NCBI GenBank assembly: GCA_037039925.1
Contig: JAXRKP010000957.1
Location: forward strand, 120,001-184,000
Direction of reading: 5' to 3'
Source of the DNA: Doris montereyensis
Lineage: Eukaryota; Mollusca; Gastropoda; Nudibranchia; Dorididae
DNA: 64,000 nt
The notes below the pieces were generated by a model that worked only from the letters and a program-made list of their open reading frames with translations, was not told the DNA's origin and made no database searches. Numbering within the stretch: the stretch's first letter is position 1; each line of letters opens with the position of its first letter. Of the stretch, positions 1 through 12,481 are shown piece by piece. The position numbers and the translations under genes are program-made.

Positions 1-411
1 GAAATTCTTTTGCAAGGGTATATGGAATTAAAATATAGTTCTTACTTCCTTTGCTTTGAGAGGGTATACATTTTCCAGTTTTTAACATGTTAACTGATGT
101 AAAGCAGGAAAGTTTTGATTTTCTTAAATGCCTTATAACTCAAATTTCAGTCTTCAGCATGACAGAGTTTGAGTGATTGATTATATGCACGTTCATTGAA
201 AATGTAAAGAATGATGAAAACTTATACTTTAACACACTTTTTCATGATGACAGCTTATATGTTAGACATATTAAAGGTTGAGGCATGTCAAACAGAGAGT
301 TGTTGCCATTACGTCTCAATATTTCTGTATTATTTGGATGTTGTTTAAACCAATTAACGAACAAAAACAACAATCAATTTATCTTTTGATGGATTCTTAA
401 AAAAATTTCAG

Positions 412-510
412 AACGGACAATCCCCACTTCTTGTTGCTAGTGAGCAAGGTCATCTAGAAATTGTGAAAATTCTGTTGAAGAACCAGGCAAGAGTTGATAT
501 CTTTGATGAG
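412..510 (+). CDS. nompC: TRPN exon: one ankyrin repeat
   Basis: The exon is 99 bp (33 codons) and opens NGQSPLLVASEQGHLE. It is flanked by a tttcag acceptor and a gtaatg donor, both phase 0. NGQSPLL is close to the corresponding NompC repeat in the middle of its 29-repeat stack. It is the first exon of the gene visible here. Confidence 0.9.
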
Positions 511-3500
511 GTAATGTGATACTTACTGGCCTCTGTTTCTCATGTTATGTTGTCCTGCTACTATGTAAAAGACTGAAAATTAATTCAGTGGTGTGGGAAA
601 TTGGATTGAAATATGGCTCTTTGTGAGTTTAAAACATCTCGCTGTGTCCTTAGTAATTTGATATTTTCATTTTTTAAATTTAACGAAGGGACGGCACAAA
701 AATGTTATTGATATTTTCATTTTTTTAATTTAACGAAGGGACAGCACACAAATTTTACATAATACTTACTGGAAACATTATAATTTTGTTCTTAAAAATC
801 TTATTCAAATTATGTACATCTGTATAATATGATCCTATACTAAATTGCTTTGCTCCACTAATGTTGAATTTAATTCATTCAATTCAAAAAATTTGGAGTC
901 TTACATTATCCATGAGAAAAAAGCTATTAACCCATTTTCTTTTCTTTTTCTTTTTGAATGACAATACCAAGGAGATTCTCTTTCTTTCTTTTTTTCTTTT
1001 TCTTTTCTTTGCCATGAGAAATGTATTCTGCTGATCAAAAGTACAAAATTCAAAAAATATATATATATTATAATGTAGGTGATTTTACTCAGTGAAATAA
1101 GAATCTAATGTAATAACAGAGCTTATATATATATGATTTTCAAAATAGCGTTTTGAAGATGAATACGGTCATTGTGTCTTCTACAGCATGGCAAAACAGC
1201 ACTGCATCTGGCTGCAGAGAACGGCCATGAGCAAGTCACAGACATGCTTCTGTATCATAAATCCTTTGTTAATGCCAAATCAAAGCATGGTTTAACTCCT
1301 TTACACCTTGCTGCGGCCAATGGAAATGTAACTCTCGTCAAATTATTGATTGAAAGGCATGGAGCTACAACAGATGCTCTCACTTTGGTAATCTGACATC
1401 AAATGTGGTGAAATATGATAAGATTTGATTGAAACGAGAGGAAATGATTGGAGAAAAGATTTTAAAAAAGGATTTCTGAGCTAATAGGTATCATAAGTGT
1501 GTATGCATAAACAGACCCTTATAATTAAACAAGCAATACCTGTTGATATGATGTTATGTTTAAGATTTAAATGCATTGTCAGAATTTGTTGACAGCTGCA
1601 CGTGAATGCATGTTACACAAGTTAGCCCCTATTTTTCAGACTTTGTCATTGGTTGTTAAAGGCGTGGCTAGCTTCCATGTCCCAAGTGCTCACTTTTCTC
1701 TTCATAGCTATCATGCTACTTCGTACATGTTTTGAAGAAAAATGTATAAGTTTTTAGAAACTCTATTAATACCAGTCACATTGAAGAACAATGCCAACCA
1801 TATATACAAGTTGTAAGGGTAGTTATAAATACATTACAAAAGGGTAGCAAAAAATAATCTTACGTTTTGATTGGTGTTTACATGTTTATTTTGTTTAACT
1901 TTAAAAGATTTTATCTGCAATTGAATAGTTTATTTATATTAAGTTAAGAAATCTATGTTCAAGTATCTCAGTAAGAATGCACAATATTAAGTTGGAACAT
2001 ATCCATTTAAATTCCAGGCAAAGAAAACAGCTTTGCATATGGCTGCACAAAACGGTCAGAAGGACGTATGCAGTGCCTTGATTAAAATGAATGCTGATAC
2101 CAATGCGACTGATGTTGTAAGTCTGTTCACACATCTCCAATGACAGTTGTTTCCATTATGATACTTGGCATGCACTTTGTATGTCATTTGGTTGAACAGT
2201 ATAATTGAATGTCATCTTATTTGCAAGAGAAAAAAAAGACAAAAGGTTAAAGATGAATAAAGTATGACTATTCTTTAATAATGTATTGTTTGATGATCTT
2301 TTGTTTGAAAGTGTGAAAGAGAATTAACATTTAGAATGGTCTTTCTATTTTTTGTTTCATTACGAAATCTTTTCTTTTATTAAAACTGTAAAATCCATTT
2401 TTATTAATTCATTTGTTTTTCTTACAGAAAGGGCAAACTCCATTGCATCTTGCTGCAGAGAATAATCACTCTGACGTAGTAAAGCTGTTCTTGAAACACA
2501 GACCAGAACTTGTGACAATGGCCAACACAGTATGTCCTTTTCATAATAAAATCGGTTTTTTATATGTTTGAATCAGACAGAATATCTAATAGACAAACAT
2601 TTCTTTCAAATGACTTCTTTCAACATCAATAACACAGCAACAATCATTGAAAAGAAAAAGTAGATCTTGAAATCAGTAACACAGAAACAATCATTGAAAG
2701 GAAAAAGTAAGATCTTGAAATCAGTAACACAGAAACAATCATTGAAAGGAAAAAAGTAAGATCTTGAAATCAGTAACACAGAAACAATCATTGAAAGGAA
2801 AAAGTAAGATCTTGAAATCAGTAACACAGAAACAATCATTGAAAGGAAAAAGTAAGATCTTGAAATCAGTAACACAGAAACAATCATTGAAAGGAAAAAG
2901 TAAGATCTTGAAATCAGTAACACAGAAACAATCATTGAAAGGAAAAAGTAAGATCTTGAAATCAGAGGGTGAAAGAGGAAACAAAAACCTATCCTACATT
3001 AAAGACAAAGAGCCTTTCAAATGACATTTTACAGACAAATATCTGTCCTCCGTATCTGTCCTCCGTATCTGTCCTCGTAGTACCTTCCAAAAGATACTAC
3101 CATAATATGTTGACAAAAGCACAACCACACTTATAACCTCTCATGACTGTCTTGAACTAATCTTAGCTAAATCTCTACAGTTTAGGCACTTTTAACATAG
3201 TTCTCTGAGTAGTTTGTTGTATGTTGTCCACTGAATAACCTTCTTGACAATTCGTTGTGTTATTTTATCAAATCATGTCAAAACATTCGCACACTCTTCA
3301 TTTAGTCAGCATGCTAGTGCTTCTAGACAGAAATTTTAAAGTTAATCTGGATATGAATTTAAAGAACCATTTTTAACCAATAAGCTTTCTCTGTTCTCTT
3401 TGCTTAAATTTATTAACATGCTCTAACAAATGTTAGCCTTCATTAACTAAACTAACAGGAACTGTTCTATCTAGAATGTTGGCAATTTATCTTACTTATT

Positions 3501-6500
3501 AAATTAACATGCAATATTTGTTCTATCACATTTCAGGATGTGGTGAGTGTTTAATAAAAATATATCGCTTTATAATATTCATAAAAGCTTTTTAATTTTG
3601 TTTTGTTTCAATCATTGTTGTATTCATGTATGAAAGTAAAATTATGCAAGAATGCTAATTTTTGTTGCGGATTTGTTTCTTAAAATCAAATTATGTTCAT
3701 TTTCATTTATACAATGGAACTTCTCTAATCAGGAACCCGGTGAATCGGGAAACCCGACCAATCGGGACGAAATCCCAGGGAACGGAAATTTTTCTTTCTA
3801 TTTTACCTGTCTAAACGGGAAAGGTCCCTGGCTATCGTGAAAAATTTCTGCGGGTTTGCATTCATTATCATCACCATTTCCCCCATAATTAAATATTCCA
3901 AATTTGGTTTTCGTTTTAGCAAAACATAAATTGTTACACTTACATTAGTACTACACATGTTGTACATTACATGATATTTACATGATGTCACAAATTCTGG
4001 CTCATGGCGACCATAAGCCAGACACACCAGACATCCTTTGCGAAGGTGTGAAATCAGGCATCGAGCCATACCTTGTTCGTCCACCTAACAATACAGTACG
4101 ATGTTGACACGGGGGCGGTGTTTAGAAAGCAGACTTGTGCACTGTCATAGTCTTTTATTGCCCGCATAACCTGTCAATCACAAGGATGGACACGCAGGAG
4201 ATTTAACGATCCACCATGCATTTTTGATTACGTATCTTATCTATCTACTGTCCAACGAAGCTCGACTGTGAGTGACATCACTGACGAACGCCGTCTGTGT
4301 TTTGATCAACTGGTCCTATGGCTACTTTTTCATTTAATTCTGTATTCTACCACTTGCACAAGGTACTTCAAACAGTTGAGGAACACAAAATCCCTAGGTC
4401 CCTGGGAAATTGGGAAACCTGGCTAATTGGGAAAATTTTACAGTTTTCGATTAGAGAGGTACCATCGTATTTCTAGTGTTGCTTTCACTGGCTTTTTGTC
4501 TGTTGTCCTGCTTTGAAGTTTTCATTTCCTTTCATAAAAAAGTTTTTGATTCTTTGCCCATATTATTTGATCTTCCTTATGTGTAACGCAAATGCAAATG
4601 ATACCTATTTTTCATTTATTTGTTAACATTTCTTGTGTATTCAATTTTTATCATATTTACATTGACTTAAATCTTCCTTCCCGTTCACTTTGATGTTTTA
4701 TTCCCAATTCTAAACATAGTTTTGCACTTTGTTTGCATTGATTTATTTTCGAAACTGTTTTTGTTGGTTGCTTGCTTTTATCATTTTTGAATGAAAGTAT
4801 TTTTACCTTTGTTAGTGATAGAGTGCTAAATATCTTAGTCCCTTGAAATAGTTGTAGCAAGAACTTTATGTTTTATATTAACTTTTTATGGTATCCAGAG
4901 TTTGTTTTGAGTTTTAGTTTTTAATTAAAAGTATTTAACACCAAGACATTTTTGTCTTTTGCCATATTACTTTGATTAAACTGAAAGCTTACTTGAGTTC
5001 TTATTGACTTAATTATCAAATACTTAATACTGCCTATTATCCATAATGAAGAAATACCTACATATAGAAAGAATAAACATTTAATCAGAAATGTAATTAT
5101 TATTTGGAACTATACATAATAGGATTTTTTGTTTCTTTATATTACATATCAATTTAATTAAATGTCATTAATTAGCAGTAAAATTGGAATTATAAGATAC
5201 ACAATATGTTGACCTATTGGGATATGTGCATATTGATATTCATTCATCTGATTTATTTTTCAGAATGGAATGACATGTGCCCACATTGCAGCCGCAAAAG
5301 GTAGTGCAGCAGTCATCAAGGAGTTGATGAGATTCAACAAAATCATTATAACCACTGCCCGCAATAAAGTAGGCCATACAATCAGTTCGTGTTTCTGTAA
5401 ATGTGTGTTTGATGTAGAAAATGAAAAATGATCATCAAATATCATATTCGAAAGTACAATTAGTTTGTTTTTATTGGGAAAGTTTCTTTTCTTGTTTTTT
5501 TTCTTTCTGATTTCAAATAAAAGATGGGTTGTAAAAATCATATAACGTTTGTACTAGCTTCTTAAAATATTTAGAATGCTATCATGATTTGTAAATCTTT
5601 CCACAATATGATAATTACTAATATTTTTTCCCTCCCTGTGAAAACTAGACAAATGATTCCACTGCATTGCACCTTGCTGCTGAGGGGGCCATCAACAAGT
5701 GGTGAAAATACTCTTGGAAGCTGGTGCTCAGGCTATGGAGGAAAACGCTGTAAGATTTTCATTGAAACTATATTCTCTAGCATTAATTCTTCTTTCCCCC
5801 TTTATTTTGTATCGCTTTTTTGTCTTAAAATCTTATGTGATGTATCATTTGCTTCAATGATAAATGAGACAAAATACATCAACTGTGCTGCAAAAGATGT
5901 GGTCCAGTAAGTTGAATTCCTGAGTTGAATGCTACACATGAGAATGTCTCTGTAACAATTTATTTGTTTGATCCGTTACAAGGATGGAATGACGGCTCTT
6001 CATCTAACTGCTAAGCATGGTCACATTGGTGTTATGATGAACTTGAAAGACTACATTCCCCTGAGAACTGCCAGTAGTAAGGTGACTATTTCTTGAACAT
6101 TGAGACTATTTAAAGAAGAACATTTAGTTCCACAATGATTATGAAGAAAGTTTGCAAAGCTAGACATGCATTTACAATGTTTTATGTAATTAGTTTGGTT
6201 AATTACTGTTATATTATATGTTTTTAATTCTATAGAAAGAAAGCAAAAGGAGAATAAAGAAGGAATTAAAAAAACAAAAAAACAGAGCCTTTATATTGTA
6301 TATTATCAAAATGTGGATACTATGCTTGTCTTTTAATTCTTTTGCATCTGAAAAGAATTACATGCAGTATTTTTAATTTAATCAAAATTTTATAATGCAG
6401 ACGGGATTGACAGCTTTGCACGTGGCAGCCCATTGCGGTGAGGCAGACTTTGTGCGAGAAATGCTGATTTACGTCTCTGCTTGTGTAAAATGTGAAGCGC

Positions 6501-9500
6501 CAATTTCAAATGCTTTCAGCTCTCAGTGGTCTGCAGAGGTAGGAGCCATAAATATGCATCAATCACAGTACATATTAAGCATAAAAACAAATCCCCGCAG
6601 TCTGGCAGTTTTAACATGAGATGATTTGTAAGCATTGATTATAATAATCAGATGAATTACGCCTTTAGAGCTATGTAGGCTCAGAAAGTGTTCAGGCATG
6701 AATTCAATAAAGCAGGCAAACTTAAACTTTCTTATCTGTTCTTTACTATTATTTTTATTTAGATTATTGCTTCATCTTTATTTTGTCTGGAGAAAAGAGA
6801 GTTTATGATTGGATTTAAATTTTTTTTTTTTCATTTTCTAACATTATGTTTACCAGAGGTGATGAATACATAATATATATAACCAGATATATGACCACTA
6901 TCAGACATAACTCATTTACATATAGAATAAAACCTGAAGAAATGGTAAATTTGATGCTAAAAAGGCAAGTTGTGTTAATTGATTCAAAATTTTACCTGAT
7001 AAGTATCTAGTTAACGTGATTTATTCAATACTAATATATTGTTATAATTCATTATTGCTGATCTAAAAAATGTTTGTTTACAGTCTGATAGGCCTACATT
7101 ATTATTACATTTTAAAAGGTATTTAAAGGATCCACTCCTAGTATAACTTTTCAATATGATATGATATGATATGATATGATATGATATGATATGACATGAT
7201 AATTTCAAGCTGTTGAGAGGAAGAGGACATAGAAATTTACCTCTTTAGAATGTTAAACAATAATTTCGGCTTTTGCTTATGCGTAGGCTGGGATGAATCC
7301 TCTTCACTTTGCCGCACAATCTGGGCATGAGGGACTTGTCAGAATGTTATTGAACTGTCCAGGTGTGCAAGCAGATAGTCCATCCATTACAACTGTAAGA
7401 AAGAATTCCAAAAATGGAAATTATGTATGGCTTTTGAATTATTTTTGGAATTGTTGAACCAAAGAAACATAACAACATTTAATAATTAGATAGCTAATTT
7501 GATTTCATTTTACAATATATTATTTTAAACGAGTAGTAACAGTATCTTTCAAATGTTGTCCTTGAAGTGTCACATCATCAAGAAAGTCATGGTCATATGT
7601 TTTCATTGTCTATAAAAGTTCCAAATTCATAGTGTTCAGCTTACTCTTTAATTAGACCATCTTTACTTACTCCAGACGATTTCATTTTCCTACCAGTGCC
7701 TAAAGTAAGACATTTTAACAAGTAGTATGTTTGCATGCACAATTTTGGTTTAATTTGTTTAAATGTAAACATAATTAATCTTTTACTTCAAATAAAAAAC
7801 CGTGTGTTGGGCCTTTGAAAAAGAGAACACTTTTGGATTTCATCGCATTAATTCCATTAAAAATTTTTTTTTGAATTGAGGAAGAGCATGATACTGACAT
7901 TTTCATTTTTAAATCCTAGGGATCTATTCCTCTTCATCTTGCTGCTGCAAATGGGCATACATCAGTTGTGAGCTTGCTATTAAGTAAATCGACCTATCAA
8001 ATCCACACAAAGGACAAGAGAGGGCGTACAGCATTGCTTAGAGCTGCTGCCAATGGTCATTTGGAGATGTGCGCTCTGCTTCTTGGTCAGGGAGCAGACA
8101 TTAATACATCTGATAAGGTAAGCATATTAAATTATAGAATACTCTCATATTTTTATATATTACCTCTGTAAATGATGAATTACGCAAAAATGTACAGCCC
8201 GTTCATACTTCAATGTTCGTCATTTACTTTACCGCTAATAGGCAATCTCACAAAGTCCTTCTTGACGACAAGGGATTATGTAGTAGAGCCTACGAGACAC
8301 AATGCATCAATATCATGACAAGGGTTTCCTGTGATAACACTTATGTAAATCTACTGGTTCTTGCCTGAGACAATTCAGAAAATATAACCAAGAGGAGGAG
8401 GTGTTGTAGCAAAACCGTAGTGTTGTGAGTTTGTACTTACGATGTCACTGGTCCAAAACCCATGGCTGGCCCAGATGTTTTTACAACGTTGTGCTCTTAG
8501 GAAAGGTATTTCACTGTGATTTTCTTAATCAGGTAGGACTGAGTACTCAGCTATAGGTAGAAAAAGAGTGTTAGTACAGAGCGCCTGACAGGCTGCTATA
8601 CTGTATTTGAATGGAATGGGCAGCTGGGAGATGAATGATGTACAGTCAGTGAGCATGCCTTGTACCGCGACACAGAATATAAATCCATCTTTATCTTTTT
8701 CTTCAGAACCTTTTCCTGGACAACATTGTCTCAAACAACTATTGAAACCGTTAGCTCATGATTATCCTTGCATTAGCTATTTGTCCATAATACCTCAAAC
8801 ACAGAATCTTAAACTGCTTTGACATGAGTTTCTTTTACTCCATCCCTACTTTTCCTGTCACGGTCACGACTGATTCCTCACTTGGGAGATGATGCAGGCA
8901 TTGGTGTGGACTACTCATGTCACAACAGCATTCACTGCTAAAATGATTGTACAACTTTAACAATTTTTTGGTGGTGTCGGTGGCGGCGTGGTTAGACTGC
9001 CGGACCTGGGATCATGTTGTGTTCCTTGGGAAAGAAACTTAACACATATTTTCCCCACTTGACCCAGGTGCAGATGGGTACAAGCACTAACTTGGGAGTA
9101 AAAACTTGCGTCGCACTAGTGTCCTGTCCAGGAGATGATTATTATTACTCGTTCCACTTCACGCCACAAAAACCGGGATAAGATCTGGCTCTATGATTTT
9201 CCACTTCTTTCCAATTTTTCCACAGAATGGCTTTACTGCTCTCCACTTTGCAACTAGTGCTGGGTTTCTTAATGTCGTCAAGTTGTTAGTTGAGTCTGGA
9301 GCTTCACCAAACTTTGAAACAAAGGAGGGGAAGATTCCAATCACGTTGCTGCATCAGCCAATCACATCAGTGTTCTCAGTTATTTGATGAAGAAAGACCA
9401 TAACTCAAAGTTATTAATGGAAGACAAAAAGGTATAAACAAAATAATCCTACTTCCATGTCATGATAATTTTACGATAGAGCAATGAGGGGTCAGATTAT

Positions 9501-12229
9501 TCTACTTGACACACTCCCTTATAGAATCATGTGCTTTCTGAAATATAACTCAAATACCCCTTTAACTTACAAAAGTATCTGTTAACAAATTCTGTTGTCT
9601 TGCTCTATCATGATTTGTTTTCTTACATTTACATTATATAATCATGGCATTGGTATGTTACAGTTTGTATTTGACTTGATGGTCTGTGGTCGAATGAACA
9701 ATAACAAGTGCATTGAAGAATTTATTTTGCTGTCACCTGCACCAGTGGACACAGCAGCGAAATTGGCAAGAAATTTCACTCTACAGGTATTTTTAGTTGA
9801 ATAAAGTTGAAAGTTGTCCAACTTGTACTAGACATTTCTTGATTTATTTTATCAGTAATATCTGATTCTAGAATTCAGACGTGTCCCTGATAATAAAGAT
9901 ATTGCAATCCCTGCATTTATGCTCTGTTCCAAAGTAATGCTTTTTACTTATATCTACTGACATTTTCTCATAGTAAGTTTCAACATAATCATGATATAAA
10001 ATTTGTGGCTTAAATACATATCAAAGGTATATTTTGGATCAAAGAGCTTCAGCACTAACTAGAAATAGTATTACAGTTATGATCCTTCTTTTTTTTAAGC
10101 CTACTGACCATCTTTAATAAAACACAACATTTTTAAAAATCTAACTTTCTCAGTCAAAGCATACTTTGGTTTTGTTTTGCTCCATAGTAGGCATATCGCT
10201 GAATCTCATCAATTGTATCTAATCTGTTGTATCTATAAATCTCATTTTCAACAGTTGTAAATGTTAGTATTGGCCTTGACAAAAAACTGATGCCACAAAT
10301 AATAGCAGCTTATTTGTACGGAAATTTAATCTTCTCCTACTACTCAGACACCATACTGTGGTTACCCAATATTTTACGTTTGTAAATAAAGCCATAAATT
10401 GCACTTTGAACATTTTTTTATTCTTCAAGGCCATGAAGGAAAAAGAAAGGTCAAGAGACTTGGCTGCAGCCAGCAGCCACTGTGAATGTATGGCAACAGA
10501 ATTAACAGCTATTGCGTCAAATATTTGTTCTGCCCCGTAAACTTCTCAAGGCTTTTGACTGTCATGGATTTCCTTTTCTTGATGTTCTGATCGACATGGA
10601 GCAGAAAGAGGTGCATTATGTACTACTTGAAATTTTTCTTTAATGATCATGTTGAAACATAAATATAGCACATGCACAAACTATTAAATTGACTAACCCT
10701 AAGTAAGCTCGCATTGAGTTAGTCAGTTACTTTGGAGAAGAAGAAGTAGGAGATGATGAAACCATAATTATATTGAAACTGCTCAACTTTCATTGTCACT
10801 GTAAATGACTAGATAATTAAGCAAAATTGTGTTTTTGGGATGTCTGAGTATCTCTTTTTCATCATTTCTTTTTTCCAAAAATTTGTCCTCAAGGATAGTG
10901 AGAGCCAAGTGAGAGCAACATCTTCTGTAGTAAAATAAACTTTAACAATAATTTACTGTACAAAGCAGAAATTCGTTCTATTCGAAAGATTTTTCTGAAA
11001 TTTTCTCTGGTTTCTGTTTTTATTCAGGTAGTTGCCCACCCTGCAGTCCAGAAATATCTGTCAGAAGTGTGGATGGGGGACTTGCAGTGGGCCAACTGGA
11101 AGATTGTCATGCTTTTCTTCACATTTCTGTTGATGCCCCTGTTTGGATTCTGTTCTCTTTACCATTCCGACACAGATTTAACAGGGTAATCTTAAACACA
11201 AGATTCACCAATGGCCAAAAGTTCCATTCATTGGAAATATTATGAGAGACATAAATCTTTATACATTTTTCATTGGCCTCAGCTTAAATGTATTGCTTAT
11301 CAAAAATCTTTAACCGCTATTCATGAATATGCTGTCATGAATATTTTCAGAGCTTGTAGTTTTTGTAACCCAAAGGCTTTCTCACTTTTTCCGTAGAGTG
11401 TGCGGATTAGATGAGGATTAATGATTTGAGAGACATGCCATTGAATTATTGCATTTCAGAACTCGGATTCATGGCTGTGTGATTAACTTTTATCAGAATT
11501 TAAAAGAAACAAAAAAATTAGAATTGTAGCGTAAGATAGGAAATTTTGATTTTAATGAGCGAAAGTTAGTTGTCATATTAAAATTTATTTTTTAACTTTA
11601 CGAGTAATTTTAAACTTGTAGATTTCATTGCTGGTTGTTTCAGGTTGTTTAATAAGTCTGAGATCATCACATATGGTGGAAAGGGTAAATTTCAATGTCT
11701 TATAAGTTTAGCACAGTGAATTGGCAGTTATTATAAATTCTAAGAGTGTAGTAATTATTTAAGTGTAAAAGTTATGGTTCTGTTGATATAACTTGTGCGC
11801 TGGTTCCATCTGTAGCTTGCTACTGTTAGTGTTAGCTGGAAAATTGTAGACTGAGTCACATGCGATTCGTACATAACATAAAGTGTAGGTTTGTAAAGCT
11901 GGAACTTGTCCCTGTTTCTGAAAAGTTAAGTAGAACAGGTGACACAAGATTGCTCCCTGGACAGGACATTAAGCTACAGCAAACTTTCCTCCTAACTATA
12001 GCTGGTACCCATTAACACCATGGATATAACATCAAATTTTCAGAGTCTGTCAATACGATCTATGTTTGACACACCGGAAGACACCTTTAAAAAACATTTC
12101 AAAACATACCTCATGCGATGCTTCTTAGAATTAAAGTAATTGTTTTAATTATGTGATTTTAATTCACATACCATACACCTTTATAAATGATATTATGCTT
12201 TCATGTATTTATTTATTTATTTACTTTTT

Positions 12230-12317
<88 letters not shown>

Positions 12318-12415
12318 TTTTGTATATATACATTGCTCATGTTTTTTTTTGCTATGTTATAAATGTACCTAGAGCTGTCGTAAGATGGGAGTTGGCGCTA
12401 TAGAAATGAATTGTA

Positions 12416-12481
<66 letters not shown>

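Noticed and set aside
2606..3024. Repeat-protein gene in the 48-bp array
   Set aside because: It lies within a TRPN intron between well-defined ankyrin exons, and the period is a multiple of three.
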